Source: Tautonia rosea (GTDB taxonomy: Bacteria; Planctomycetota; Planctomycetia; Isosphaerales; Isosphaeraceae). Taken from it: a DNA stretch of 64,000 nucleotides. Shown here one piece after another: positions 17,322 to 26,691 of this stretch. Below the pieces are notes generated by a model, which was not told the DNA's origin, ran no database searches, and worked only from the letters and a program-made list of their open reading frames with translations. The position numbers and the translations under genes were made by a program. Position 1 is the stretch's first letter. The number at the start of each line of letters is the position of its first letter. The stretch spans positions 124,001 to 188,000 of the forward strand of contig NZ_JABBYO010000001.1 in assembly GCF_012958305.1 (NCBI RefSeq), read 5' to 3'.

Positions 17322-19226
17322 ATGTCTTCCACCCGAGCGCGAAAACGATCGTACGTGGTGCCTCGACGGGCCGTGCGCCCCGGCCTCGAAGGGCTTGAGC
17401 CGAGGCTGGCCCTGTCTGCGGCCGTGGAGGTCATCGGCGAGACGTTGGTGATTACCGGCACGGAGGGACCCGACCGAATCCTGGTCGGATTCGGAGGCCG
17501 GTCGGATGTGCTTCGCGTCGTCATTGATGGGGAGGACCGCGGCCGATTCGGGCCCGTCTCCCAGATCCAGATTGATGCCGGAGCGGGGGACGACATTGTT
17601 CTGCTGGGGCAGGGCGTGAGACAGCCCGCGGTGATCCACGGCGGGGCCGGAGCGGATCGGCTCCGGGGTGGGTCGGGCCCGGACCAGACCTTCGGCGGCG
17701 ACGGCGATGACCTGGTGGTTGGCTCGGCGGGCCGAGATGCGCTGGACGCCGGGGCCGGGCGCGACCGCGTGGTGACGCCTCACCGCATGGGGGCGATCCG
17801 CGTCTCGAAGGCGGCCTCGGGGGCGGCGATGCCGCATCTCTTCCGGACCTATACGCCTCAGCCGTTGCGGGCGACGGGCCTCGATGCCACGACCCCGATC
17901 GTCATTGGGCCGGCCGACCTGGCCGACCCGAGCGTCGTCGTGCGGCTGAGGGCGACCTACGAGGCCGGGCAGCCCGTCGCCCTGACCCGCGCGACGGACG
18001 CCGACGTCGATCGGCTGGGCGAGTTGCTCGGCCACCAGGGGGGAGTGGGATGGGATCCGAGCGTCCCCCACGCCGACCTGGTCGTCTTCCGCAACAGCAC
18101 CCGCCCGGACGGGGAGGCCCACGAGGCCTCGACGGCGTTTCTGCTGGCGTCGGATCGCCCCCAGACCGCGGCCGCGCGCCGGATCGCCGGGGGGCATATG
18201 TTGGAGGCCCTGAGCCAGGCGCTCTCGGCGACGGCCGTTGTGCCCGAGACGTCTCCCGGCGACGGCTCCTCGCAGAACCTCATCCAGATCGCCAAGTCCT
18301 CCATGTCTTCGACCGTCGCAACCGACTCGTATGGCAATCAGGTCCAGATCGTCAACACCGTGTGGTCTCTGCGGGCGTTCGAGGACAACGTTGACCTCTA
18401 TTACGTCCTCCAGGAGGTCGATTTCGCCGTCGGCAACCCGCCGACGATCGACGAATGGGACAACTCGGCTGACACGACCGTCCCGCTCACTCATTCGCCG
18501 ACCGTCTTCCAGACGAGTCCGGCGACGGTCATGGAGGCCACCACACTCACCGGCGGCGTGAGCGATACGGTCAGCGTGAGTGTCGGGTTCAACACGAGCC
18601 AGGGCCTCGACGCGTCCGTGACGAAGAGCACCACGATCTCGAACTCGAAGGCCACCACGGTCCCTCCGGTCGATGTCGTGAATGCCACCGACTTCTCGAC
18701 GGGCTTTCCCTCGTGGACCTATGCCGTGAACGATCGTCCCAGGATCGGCGAGTCGTACACCGTGTTCAATCAGTGGATCTGGAGCGTGCCGTTCTCGGCC
18801 TATACCCAGTTCCAGTTGCAATCGGGCTTGATTCTGCCCAACTCAGCGGCCTTCCAGGTGCTCAACCCGCCGGGCCCGGGCAACGTCGCTGCCCAGCTGG
18901 AATCGAAGATCCCCATCCCGTTCGGCAGCACCTTCGCGCTGCAAGACCCCGTGGTGACCGGCCTGACCGCGCCGAACTCGATCCTGGGCGAGCCGGTCGT
19001 CTCGGAGGGCGGGACCTTTACGATTCACGGGACGGGATTGTATCCTTCGCTCGTCACCGGAGTGCTGATCGGGGGTGTGCCGCTGGATTCGGAAAACTTC
19101 CAGACCGTCAGCGACACTCAGATCAGTGTGATTGCCCCGGACCAGTTCAGCGTGCTGCCCCAGACGGTGGTTGTGCAGACGACGCAGGGCACTTCGAACG
19201 ACAACGTAACGATCATCATCGACTGA
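17322..19226 (+). CDS. secreted LEPR-XLL protein with RTX-like repeats and a C-terminal IPT/TIG domain
   Basis: 634 residues from the ATG at 17322 (GGAG upstream); the frame extends to 17097, but the internal ATG gives a standard start. The basic N-terminus leads to LEPRLALS at 25-32, the planctomycetal LEPR-XLL motif that marks large exported or surface proteins. Residues about 85-150 hold degenerate calcium-binding nonapeptides (GAGDDIVLLG, GGAGADRLRGGSG, GGDGDDLVVGSAGRD). A central region with alternating polar strands has no family I recognise. The last 90 residues form an IPT/TIG-like Ig fold (GGTFTIHGTGLYPSLVTGVLIG). Likely cell-surface or secreted; role unknown. Confidence 0.75.
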   Translation: MSSTRARKRSYVVPRRAVRPGLEGLEPRLALSAAVEVIGETLVITGTEGPDRILVGFGGRSDVLRVVIDGEDRGRFGPVSQIQIDAGAGDDIVLLGQGVRQPAVIHGGAGADRLRGGSGPDQTFGGDGDDLVVGSAGRDALDAGAGRDRVVTPHRMGAIRVSKAASGAAMPHLFRTYTPQPLRATGLDATTPIVIGPADLADPSVVVRLRATYEAGQPVALTRATDADVDRLGELLGHQGGVGWDPSVPHADLVVFRNSTRPDGEAHEASTAFLLASDRPQTAAARRIAGGHMLEALSQALSATAVVPETSPGDGSSQNLIQIAKSSMSSTVATDSYGNQVQIVNTVWSLRAFEDNVDLYYVLQEVDFAVGNPPTIDEWDNSADTTVPLTHSPTVFQTSPATVMEATTLTGGVSDTVSVSVGFNTSQGLDASVTKSTTISNSKATTVPPVDVVNATDFSTGFPSWTYAVNDRPRIGESYTVFNQWIWSVPFSAYTQFQLQSGLILPNSAAFQVLNPPGPGNVAAQLESKIPIPFGSTFALQDPVVTGLTAPNSILGEPVVSEGGTFTIHGTGLYPSLVTGVLIGGVPLDSENFQTVSDTQISVIAPDQFSVLPQTVVVQTTQGTSNDNVTIIID

Positions 19227-19262
19227 CGCTGCCCCAGTTGATTGGGCAACCGGCGTTCTCCG

Positions 19263-19306
19263 CCGACCCGCGACCCGGGAGGTCGCGGGTCGGACTCAAG
19301 TTTTTT
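19263..19306 (+). terminator. strong intrinsic terminator between the two LEPR-XLL genes
   Basis: Perfect 13-bp stem CCGACCCGCGACC / GGTCGCGGGTCGG with a 5-base loop, followed after a short spacer by six T residues. It lies 37 bases after the plus-strand stop and also sits at the end of the convergent minus-strand gene. Confidence 0.85.
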
Positions 19307-19324
19307 CGGAGGGATGAGGAATGG

Positions 19325-21067
19325 TCAATCCCAGCCGAGGTTGACGGTGACCCGGGGGGAGAGGGAGGAGGAGCCGGTGACGGTGGGGTTCTGGCCGTAG
19401 ACGTCGTCGTAGTCGAAGCCGTAGGCGAGGCCGTCGAGGCCGTATTCGTGCCAGAACTGGGCGTAGAAGTTGGCGGGGGATTGGGCGTAGAAGGAGGAAG
19501 TCTGGGTGAAGGGGGGGACGTTGATCGCGGGGTTGTTGGCCGCGACGTGGCGGGTAAAGCCGGCGACGATCTGGGCCTGGATGGCCTTCTCGATGGCGTT
19601 GCCGGTGGCCATGTTGCCGGCGGCGGCGAAAATCTCCCAGGTCTTGGGCTTCTGGATGGTGTAGGACGGCCCTTGGGGGTTGCCCTTGGGGTGAAGGGTC
19701 AGGACCTGGGTCTGGGGAGAAACGGTGCCGGTGAAGGTGCCGAGGACGTTCTGGAACTCCCAGGTGGTGGTCTGGAAGGAGGTCCAGACGGTGTAGATAT
19801 AGGTGTCGAAATAGGTGGGATTGTTCGCCTGGGAATAGATGCCGTGCTTTGGCGCGAGGATGCGGTAGGGGGCCTGGGCCGTTCGCAAGGACTGGAAGGC
19901 GGGATCCACGTCCTGAGCGTACTTCTGGAAGAGGGTGGATCGGCTGGTTTCGAGCCCGACGGTCTGGTCGGACTGGCCGGTCTGCGAGAGGGTGAGCGTC
20001 AAGGGGACGCCGAACTGGTCGACCTGGGTGGTGTTACCATTAAACCCGGAATTCATGGTGGAGAACTCGATCCAGTCAACGTACAGGTTGAGGTTCGGGT
20101 CGGTCGGGTTGCCGAAGTCGGGCCCGGCGAACCCGATGTTGCCGGCGGCGTCGGGGGTGACCTTCAGATAGAGGGGACTGCCCATGCCGATCCAGAGCCG
20201 AGCGCCCTGGAGCTGGTAGGGAACGTCCCAGCCGGAGGCGAACTGGTCGATCGTATGGAAATAGTTCGAGTAGTCGATGGAGTTCTTCGTGATGTGCCCC
20301 GGCGCGGTGTTGTCGCCGAGTGCCATCGCGGTGGTGGAGCCACTCGGATCGACCCGGACGAACGTTCCGGAGGCGTTCTGAGCGGTGATGGCGACGTGGA
20401 TCGACGCATTGGTGTAGGCGGGTGTGCCGTGGGGATCGCGGCCGGGAGCGGTGAGATTGTCGAAGCGGAAGGTCACGAAGGGGGTGGCCTCGGCACCCTG
20501 ATTGCGCAGGGCCATCAGGCCCGTTCGCAGGAGTTGAGTGCGGGTGGCGGCGGAGGTGGCCTGGGAGGCGCCGGGGCTGAGTTGAGATCGGAAGGCGTCG
20601 GCGGCCTGCAGGAAGTCCTCGGGATCGACGTCGAAATCGCCGGAGATGTCGCCGGCGAGGCCGACCGAAACGATGAAGGCCCCGGTTGATTCGCCCCGGC
20701 CGGCAACGGAGAGGGAGAAGTTTCCCGGCCGAAGGGCCACGAAGGCTGTGATGGTCTCTCCGGATCGAATCTGGTGGGGGACGACCGCAGGGCCGGAGCC
20801 TCGGCGAATCTGGACCTGGCCGGGGATCAAGGGGCTGTCATCGAGCGGTTTGACCTCGATCTGGTAGACGATCCGATCGGAAGGGCCGGGATCGACCCGA
20901 TCGGTGCCGAGCGGTAAGGGGACCGAGGAACGCTGCTGGGGAGCCTCGATCGCTCCAAATCGGTGGAAAAGGGCGGGGACGGTACTGAGCAAGGTGCGGG
21001 CTTCGAGGGCCTCGCAGGAGGGGTTGGGACGCAACGACAACGGGTTCCGACGGCGGTGGTTCGGCAT
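19325..21067 (-). CDS. secreted LEPR-XLL protein with a GH64-type beta-1,3-glucanase domain
   Basis: 580 residues from the ATG at 21067; the longer frame to 21169 adds a His/Arg-rich stretch. N-terminal LEARTLLS (21-28) is the LEPR-XLL motif. Residues about 150-215 contain a dockerin-like calcium loop (GDISGDFDVDPEDFLQAADAF begins it). The C-terminal 370 residues resemble thaumatin-like GH64 glucanases: FRFDNLT, DNTAPGHITKNSIDYSNYF, LYVDWIEFS, TQVDQFGVPLTLTL, YRILAPKHG and the final LAYGFDYDDVYGQNPTV signature. GH64 enzymes cut beta-1,3-glucan to laminaripentaose. This suggests a surface enzyme attacking algal or fungal glucan. Convergent with the other LEPR-XLL gene. Confidence 0.75.
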   Translation of the reverse strand: MPNHRRRNPLSLRPNPSCEALEARTLLSTVPALFHRFGAIEAPQQRSSVPLPLGTDRVDPGPSDRIVYQIEVKPLDDSPLIPGQVQIRRGSGPAVVPHQIRSGETITAFVALRPGNFSLSVAGRGESTGAFIVSVGLAGDISGDFDVDPEDFLQAADAFRSQLSPGASQATSAATRTQLLRTGLMALRNQGAEATPFVTFRFDNLTAPGRDPHGTPAYTNASIHVAITAQNASGTFVRVDPSGSTTAMALGDNTAPGHITKNSIDYSNYFHTIDQFASGWDVPYQLQGARLWIGMGSPLYLKVTPDAAGNIGFAGPDFGNPTDPNLNLYVDWIEFSTMNSGFNGNTTQVDQFGVPLTLTLSQTGQSDQTVGLETSRSTLFQKYAQDVDPAFQSLRTAQAPYRILAPKHGIYSQANNPTYFDTYIYTVWTSFQTTTWEFQNVLGTFTGTVSPQTQVLTLHPKGNPQGPSYTIQKPKTWEIFAAAGNMATGNAIEKAIQAQIVAGFTRHVAANNPAINVPPFTQTSSFYAQSPANFYAQFWHEYGLDGLAYGFDYDDVYGQNPTVTGSSSLSPRVTVNLGWD

Positions 21068-21247
21068 GGGTGGTTTCCGTGAGGACTCGGTGCGTTGCTT
21101 CAGAAGCGGTCGGTGATCGTGGTCAGACCTATTGTGGGAACGGATAGAACCGGAATGGGTGTCTGTCAACGCGGAAGCGGATTGGGAGCGAGTTCAACCG
21201 GTGATCGTGGACAAAAAGGGCCGATCGTCTATATCATCCGGTGGTGA

Positions 21248-22069
21248 ATGACTGTTCCAGGTTCCGCCCTGCTCGAACGAATGTTGACGGACAGAAACGA
21301 CGTGGCCACTCAGACCGATCCGGAAGCGGTGTCTGCCCCTGAAATTGACAAGTCGGGGCATCGAGTACGCTCGATGTTCGCGTCGATCGCGGGGAAGTAC
21401 GACCTGCTGAATCACCTGTTGAGCCTGAACATCGACACGCTCTGGAGGCGGTTTACCGTCAAGATGGTGCCGCCGGAACCGGGGGTGCCGGTGCTCGATT
21501 GCTGCACGGGGACGGCGGACCTGGCGCTGGCGTACGACAAGGCGGCGGAGGGGAAAACACCGGTCGTGGGGTCGGATTTTTGCCGGGAAATGCTGCTGAT
21601 CGGGAACGTGAAGGCGAAGAAGCGAGGGGCCGAGGAGCGGGTGACACTCATTGAAGGAGACACCCAGCGGTTGCCGTTCCCGAGCGATGGATTCGGCGTG
21701 GTGACGGTGGCGTTTGGGCTCAGGAACGTGAGCGATACGTCCAAAGGGCTAGATGAGATGATCCGGGTCGCGAGGCCGGGGGGGAAGGTGGCGATCCTGG
21801 AGTTTTCGAGGCCGAGGGGGCCGGTGCTGGGGCGGGCGTATCTGACCTTCTTCAAGCATATTCTGCCGAAGGTGGGGCAGACGATCGCGCCGAATCAGTA
21901 CAACGCGTACAAATATCTTCCTGAAACAGTGATGCAGTTCCCCGACGGTCAGGAGATGCTCGATTTGATGGCGTCGCGGGGGTTGACCGAGACGGTGCAG
22001 CATCCGTTGACGTTCGGGATCGCGACCCTTTACGTGGGGACGAAGCCGGCGGCGGGAGCGGAGTCGTGA
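21248..22069 (+). CDS. ubiE: demethylmenaquinone methyltransferase (UbiE/MenG family)
   Basis: 273 residues from the ATG at 21248 (GGTGG just upstream); an ATG at 21281 is an alternative. Class I SAM fold with the UbiE hallmarks: VRSMFASIAGKYDLLNHLLS near residue 38, VLDCCTGTADLAL (motif I), VVTVAFGLRNVSD and the RPGGKVAILEFSRP strand, ending YNAYKYLPETVMQFPDGQ. It performs the last step of menaquinone synthesis, C-methylation of the naphthoquinone ring. Its stop overlaps the GTG of ubiX by 4 bases (GTGA), implying translational coupling, and MqnP-like prenyltransferase follows. Very secure. Confidence 0.93.
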   Translation: MTVPGSALLERMLTDRNDVATQTDPEAVSAPEIDKSGHRVRSMFASIAGKYDLLNHLLSLNIDTLWRRFTVKMVPPEPGVPVLDCCTGTADLALAYDKAAEGKTPVVGSDFCREMLLIGNVKAKKRGAEERVTLIEGDTQRLPFPSDGFGVVTVAFGLRNVSDTSKGLDEMIRVARPGGKVAILEFSRPRGPVLGRAYLTFFKHILPKVGQTIAPNQYNAYKYLPETVMQFPDGQEMLDLMASRGLTETVQHPLTFGIATLYVGTKPAAGAES

Positions 22070-22704
22070 GCCGGTCGGGGGAGCCCTTGCCGATCGTGCT
22101 GGCGATCACGGGGGCGAGCGGGGCGCCGTATGCGGTGAGGTTGCTCCAGGTGCTCTGCGGATCGGGATTGACGGTCCATCTGACGATCAGTTCGAGCGGT
22201 GCCCATGTGATGAGGGAGGAGATGGGGATCGCGCCGGGGCAATCGGTGTCGCGGTTCGATCCGGGAGTGTTTGGCGATCTTGGGCCGGGGCGGGTGGTGT
22301 ATCATCATCATGCGGACTTCACGGCGGGGATTGCGAGCGGATCGTTTCCGACGGGGGGAATGGTGGTTTGCCCGTGCAGCATGAGTACGCTGGCGTCGAT
22401 TGCGCATGGAGTGACGACGAACCTGATCACGAGGGCGGCGGATGTTCACTTGAAGGAGCGTCGGAAGCTGATCCTGGTGCCGAGGGAGACCCCCTTGAAC
22501 CTAATCCACCTGGAAAACATGACCGCGGTGACGCGGGCGGGCGGGGTGGTCTTGCCGGCGATGCCGGGGTGGTATCATCAACCGAGCTCGCTCGATGATC
22601 TGGTGAACTTCGTGGTGGGGCGGATTTGCGATCAGCTCGGCGTGGGGAACGACCTGATCCGGCGCTGGGGATACGGCAAACCGCCGGCGGAACTTGAAGG
22701 CTGA
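22066..22704 (+). CDS. ubiX: flavin prenyltransferase UbiX (probable MqnM role)
   Basis: 212 residues from a GTG overlapping the ubiE stop. N-terminal FMN loop ITGASGAPYAVRLLQVL (about 12-28), then SSGAHVMREEMG, CPCSMSTLASIAHGVTTNLI and RETPLNLIHLENM, all characteristic of UbiX/Pad1. The enzyme makes prenylated FMN, the cofactor for UbiD-type decarboxylases such as the one at 12303-14147. Second gene of the ubiE-ubiX-prenyltransferase operon; its end lies 16 bases before the next chosen start. Very secure. Confidence 0.93.
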   Translation: MSRSGEPLPIVLAITGASGAPYAVRLLQVLCGSGLTVHLTISSSGAHVMREEMGIAPGQSVSRFDPGVFGDLGPGRVVYHHHADFTAGIASGSFPTGGMVVCPCSMSTLASIAHGVTTNLITRAADVHLKERRKLILVPRETPLNLIHLENMTAVTRAGGVVLPAMPGWYHQPSSLDDLVNFVVGRICDQLGVGNDLIRRWGYGKPPAELEG

Positions 22705-22720
22705 TCGGACCCGAAGACTC

Positions 22721-23626
22721 ATGACCACCGACGCGCGACCGACCGGCTTCCTGGGGAAGCTGGGCGAGATTCTGGGGATGATCCGGTTCAGCCACACGCT
22801 GTTCGCGCTGCCATTCGCCCTGCTGGGGGGGGCGATGGCGGCGCTCGACCCGTCGGCGGGGGCGCAGGCGGGGCCGAAGGAATGGATCGGGATCCTTCTG
22901 TGCATGGTGACGGCGCGGTCGGCGGCGATGGCATTTAACCGGCTGGTTGATCGGCAGATCGACGCGAGGAACCCGAGGACGGCGACGAGGCATCTGCCGA
23001 GCGGGAGGCTCTCGGTGCGAGCGGTCGCGGCGTTCACGATCGTGAACGCGGCACTGTTCATCGGGGCGACGGCGTTGTTTTTGCCGCAGAATCCGTGGCC
23101 GATCGTGCTGTCGGTGCCGGTCCTGGTGTGGTTGCTCGGGTACTCGTATGCGAAGCGGTTCACGAGCCTGGCGCACTACTGGCTGGGGGCCGCGCTGGCG
23201 ATGGCGCCGATTGCGGCGTGGATCGCAATTCGGGGGGACCTGGCCTGGCCGCCGGTGCTACTGGGGATCGCGGTGCTGTGCTGGGTGGGCGGGTTCGACA
23301 TCATTTATGCGTGCCAGGACGCGAGTTTTGATCGGTCGAGCGGGTTGAAGAGCATCCCGTCGCGATTGGGGATCGCGGGGGCCTTGCGGCTGGCGTCGGC
23401 GAGTCATGCGGCGATGGTGGCGGCGCTGGTGGGGCTCGGGCTGAGCATGCCGGCGTTCGGGATGATCTACTGGGTGGGCGTGGCGGTGGTGGCGGTCTTG
23501 CTGGTGTATGAGCATTCGATTGTGCGTCCCGACGATCTGGGAAGGGTGAATGTGGCGTTCTTCCAGGTGAATATCGGGATTAGCCTGGGGTTGCTCGTCG
23601 TCGGGGTGGTGGATCTGTTGGTCTGA
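22721..23626 (+). CDS. mqnP: UbiA-family prenyltransferase, probable MqnP
   Basis: 301 residues from the ATG at 22721; a TTG at 22694 would overlap ubiX. Eight to nine membrane helices. The two Asp-rich motifs of UbiA enzymes are visible: NRLVDRQIDARNPRTATR (first, NRxxDxxxD) and DIIYACQDASFDRSSGLKS (second). It transfers the polyprenyl chain to the aromatic ring in the membrane. The bacterial MqnP subgroup acts on 1,4-dihydroxy-6-naphthoate in the futalosine route; MqnE at 26760 supports that over a ubiquinone role. Third gene of the operon; a small membrane protein follows after 22 bases. Confidence 0.88.
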   Translation: MTTDARPTGFLGKLGEILGMIRFSHTLFALPFALLGGAMAALDPSAGAQAGPKEWIGILLCMVTARSAAMAFNRLVDRQIDARNPRTATRHLPSGRLSVRAVAAFTIVNAALFIGATALFLPQNPWPIVLSVPVLVWLLGYSYAKRFTSLAHYWLGAALAMAPIAAWIAIRGDLAWPPVLLGIAVLCWVGGFDIIYACQDASFDRSSGLKSIPSRLGIAGALRLASASHAAMVAALVGLGLSMPAFGMIYWVGVAVVAVLLVYEHSIVRPDDLGRVNVAFFQVNIGISLGLLVVGVVDLLV

Positions 23627-23648
23627 GATTCGCCGGAGGAAGGCCGGC

Positions 23649-24356
23649 ATGATTGTCCTCAAGGGCGGTACCGACGCAGCTTCGATGGTTCTGTTCGACC
23701 CGGAGGTCCTTCCCGAGGGGTATGACGATGCAGCCGACCCCATGGATGAGATCGAGCGGCTGGATGGGGAAGGCCGGCTCATCTGGGTGAATACCGCGGC
23801 CGATGGCGGTTACAGTCTTGGTCTCTGCATTGACGGTGTCTTGCCCGAAGGACTCGCCCCCCATGCCGGGGCCTCGGAATCCTGCGGCGGCGGGATCGAG
23901 GTGCGGGGCGGGGAACTGATCTTCGCGGGGATCGAGTACGCTTTTCGTCGCGACGATGCGTTGATCCGCAAGTATCCTCATATGGGAGAACGTTGCAAAG
24001 TTCCTTCGGGGGTTTACGCGATCGCGCTGTACGAGATGGACTACCCCGAAGGATTCCACGAGGACCGACTCGCGGAACGGCTCTCGGAGGTTCAACGGTT
24101 CCAGCATTCCTTGATGAACACGCTCACCCCGATCGGGTGTCTGGGGGCGCTTGTGGCCGTGGGATTGATGGCGAGCCTGGTCGTTGTCGGGGCGAGTCTC
24201 GGGAAGGTTGCGGCGCTCGCGGTGGCGGTTGCGCTGATCACCCCGGCGTTGATCCTGAGTCGGCTTCGGCCGTACCGCGAGGCTCGGCAGGTTCAGCGGG
24301 AGGTCGAGCGTTTGTATCCGGACTACGTCGCGACGCTGGAGCGGATCGGACGCTGA
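23649..24356 (+). CDS. uncharacterised membrane-anchored protein
   Basis: 235 residues; the ATG at 23649 has GGAGGAAGG ahead. No family recognised. Residues 1-150 are soluble, acidic and predicted mixed alpha/beta, with a run of Gly (SCGGGIEVRGGEL). Two adjacent hydrophobic helices follow (about 157-180 and 183-203: IGCLGALVAVGLMASLVVV and VAALAVAVALITPALIL). A short basic cytoplasmic tail closes it (RPYREARQVQREVERLYPDY). It begins 22 bases after the mqnP stop and is probably in the same transcript, but nothing else ties it to quinone synthesis. Confidence 0.65.
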   Translation: MIVLKGGTDAASMVLFDPEVLPEGYDDAADPMDEIERLDGEGRLIWVNTAADGGYSLGLCIDGVLPEGLAPHAGASESCGGGIEVRGGELIFAGIEYAFRRDDALIRKYPHMGERCKVPSGVYAIALYEMDYPEGFHEDRLAERLSEVQRFQHSLMNTLTPIGCLGALVAVGLMASLVVVGASLGKVAALAVAVALITPALILSRLRPYREARQVQREVERLYPDYVATLERIGR

Positions 24357-24463
24357 GCCTGGTGGGGTCCGGCATCGGTCCGTGATAGAATCGGGACTCA
24401 TGCGAACCCAAGAGGCGCCGAAGCCGTGGGAAGCCCTCGCATGCTCGACCCGGAGCCGCGATC

Positions 24464-26482
24464 ATGAGCGCACTACAGCCCCACGTGGGGATTCGAATGG
24501 GGATCCTTTTCCCCCTGCTTCTCGGCCTGGCCCCGACGCGATCGGGGGCGCAGGACGATCGGCATCCGCCGAGTGCCGAACAGCTTGCCGAGATCTGGGA
24601 GAAGACCGCGGCGCTGGCCGAGCGGCTCGATCGGCTGGCCGAAGTGCTGACTCCCGAACAGCGAGCGCTGGGAGATGCCCTGGCGGATGTGGCTGTCTTT
24701 CACAAGGCGGCGGAGTGGATCGTCCGTCACGAAGAGTTTTTCGAGAAGGATTCGGCGAAGTGGACGATTGAGGCGCTCGATCGGGGGCTGGAACGGGCGG
24801 AGCAGGCGATCGGGGGGGAGCGGCCCTGGGAGTCGGCGGCGGGGGGAGTGGTGCGGGGGTATCGGTCGCTGGTGGATGGGTCGGTGCAGCCGTATGCGGT
24901 GTATCGACCGGAGGGCCTGGATCGGTCGCAGCGGGTGCGGCTTGATGTGGTGTTGCACGGAAGGAACGCGCGATTGAATGAAGTGAGGTTCATCCGGGAT
25001 CACGACGGGAAGGACGCTCCGGAGGGGTTGGGCGATCGGATCGTGTTGCACGTGTACGGCCGGGGGAACAACGCGTATCGGTGGGCCGGTGAGACGGACG
25101 TGTTCGAGGCGATCGACGCAGTACGGCGGACCGAGCGGATCGACCCGGAGCGGATTGTCTTGCGAGGGTTCTCGATGGGAGGGGCCGGGGCCTGGCATCT
25201 GGGCTTGCACCACCCGAGTACCTGGGCGGCCGTCGAAGCGGGGGCCGGGTTCAGCGAGACGATCAACTATGCCAAGCAGAACGATCTCCCTGATTATCAG
25301 CGCAAAGGGTTGCATATTTACGATGCTGTCGATTATGCGCTGAACGCGTTCAACGTGCCGATGGTCGGCTACGGGGGAGAGGAAGACCCGCAGCTTCAGG
25401 CCTCGGAGAACCTTGTGCAGGCGTTAAACGATCTGGGCTTCACGACCACGACCGAAGGGCTGGAAACGCGGGCCGAGGGGATCAATTTCCTTCGGATTGT
25501 TGGCGAAGGGATGGGGCACCGGGTCGATCCGGCGAGCAAGGCGGCCATCGACGCATTTCTCGATGAGCATGCGCGACGAGGAGTCGATTACGCCGCGAGC
25601 CGTGTCCGGTTCGTCACCTATTCGACGCGGTACAATCGGGCAGCGTGGCTTCAGGTGGAGGAATTGCTCGACCATTACCAGCGGGCCACGGTCGATGCGG
25701 AGGTGGACCCCAAGGTCCGAGAGGTGGCTGAGATCACGACCGAGAACGTGGCGGTGCTGGCGGTTGAGCGGCAGGTGGCGGAGAAGGTCCGGATCGACGG
25801 GGTGACGCTGCCTTTAGCCGACGGCGGGGGCAACCTCTTACCGCATACGTACTATCGGCGGGAGGGGGAGACCTGGATCGTGCTCGATTATGAGCAGTCG
25901 CGTGCCGTGCAGTTGAATCTTCGGACGCGAAAACATCCAGGCCTTCAAGGGCCGATTGACGATGCCTTTATGGGGCCGTTTCTCTGCGTTCGAGGGACGG
26001 GAACGCCCTGGAATCCGACCGTCCACCAGTGGGCCGAGGCACGGCTCGCTCGCTTTGCTGCGGACTGGAACCAATGGATGCGGGGTGAGTTGCCGATCAA
26101 GGATGATACGGAGGTGACCGCCGACGACTTCAAGAATTCTCACCTGATCCTGTTCGGCGATCCCGGTTCGAATCGCGTGATCGGGCAGCTCTTGCCCGAG
26201 CTACCGGTATCGTGGACGCGCGAGCGGGTTGGGTTTGTGGAGCCGAACTCGGCGGCCGACCATGTTCCAGCGTTGATCGTCCCCAATCCGGTGAGCCTGA
26301 CGCGGTATGTTGTGCTCAACAGCGGGCACACGTTTGGGGAGGATGCATTCCGAGGGACCAATGCCCTGCTCTTCCCGAGGCTCGGCGATCATGCCGTGTT
26401 TCGGATTTCTGACGATGGGGAGGAGGTGGTGTCGTCGGGATTCTTTGATGAGGCGTGGAGGGTGAAGGAAAAGTTAAAGTGA
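24464..26482 (+). CDS. secreted prolyl-oligopeptidase-like serine hydrolase
   Basis: 672 residues from the ATG at 24464 (GGAG 8 bases upstream), signal peptide about 1-28 ending in SGAQ. After a helical segment comes an alpha/beta-hydrolase domain: LDVVLHGRN oxyanion region, YRWAGETDVFEAIDAV, and the nucleophile elbow GFSMGG with Ser237; His candidates follow at GMGHRVDP. The C-terminal half (about 385-672) is a second beta-rich region ending with YVVLNSGHTFGEDAFRGTNAL, a pattern seen in planctomycete prolyl oligopeptidase-family proteins. Probably a periplasmic peptidase or esterase. Stands between the menaquinone cluster and mqnE, without shared function that I can see. Confidence 0.8.
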   Translation: MSALQPHVGIRMGILFPLLLGLAPTRSGAQDDRHPPSAEQLAEIWEKTAALAERLDRLAEVLTPEQRALGDALADVAVFHKAAEWIVRHEEFFEKDSAKWTIEALDRGLERAEQAIGGERPWESAAGGVVRGYRSLVDGSVQPYAVYRPEGLDRSQRVRLDVVLHGRNARLNEVRFIRDHDGKDAPEGLGDRIVLHVYGRGNNAYRWAGETDVFEAIDAVRRTERIDPERIVLRGFSMGGAGAWHLGLHHPSTWAAVEAGAGFSETINYAKQNDLPDYQRKGLHIYDAVDYALNAFNVPMVGYGGEEDPQLQASENLVQALNDLGFTTTTEGLETRAEGINFLRIVGEGMGHRVDPASKAAIDAFLDEHARRGVDYAASRVRFVTYSTRYNRAAWLQVEELLDHYQRATVDAEVDPKVREVAEITTENVAVLAVERQVAEKVRIDGVTLPLADGGGNLLPHTYYRREGETWIVLDYEQSRAVQLNLRTRKHPGLQGPIDDAFMGPFLCVRGTGTPWNPTVHQWAEARLARFAADWNQWMRGELPIKDDTEVTADDFKNSHLILFGDPGSNRVIGQLLPELPVSWTRERVGFVEPNSAADHVPALIVPNPVSLTRYVVLNSGHTFGEDAFRGTNALLFPRLGDHAVFRISDDGEEVVSSGFFDEAWRVKEKLK

Positions 26483-26691
26483 AAATGTGTACGTTTATCG
26501 ATTTCCTCGATTCTGGCCTTCGGGCCCCGCTGGAGGGGAGAGGGTTGAGAACCGGCTCAATGTCCCGGGAAACGGGGGGAGAGGGTTGAGATCCGGTTCA
26601 AATTCTCACGCGGGTGGGGGGGAGGGTCGGCGGAGAGCTGGGCGCGAGCCGGGCGTCTGAGGGGAGTGGACGGTCTCTGCGTCAATGAAGA
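26483..26691. repeat. intergenic repeat of the GGGGAGAGGGTTGAGA type
   Basis: The spacer between convergent genes contains two spaced copies of GGGGAGAGGGTTGAGA (about 26534-26549 and 26575-26591). The same core appears at 34640-34760 and resembles short dispersed intergenic repeats common in large GC-rich genomes. No gene seen here. Confidence 0.5.

Noticed and set aside
18713-20689. 658-codon plus-strand frame
   Set aside because: Overlaps the end of one LEPR-XLL gene and is antisense to the other; passes through the shared terminator.
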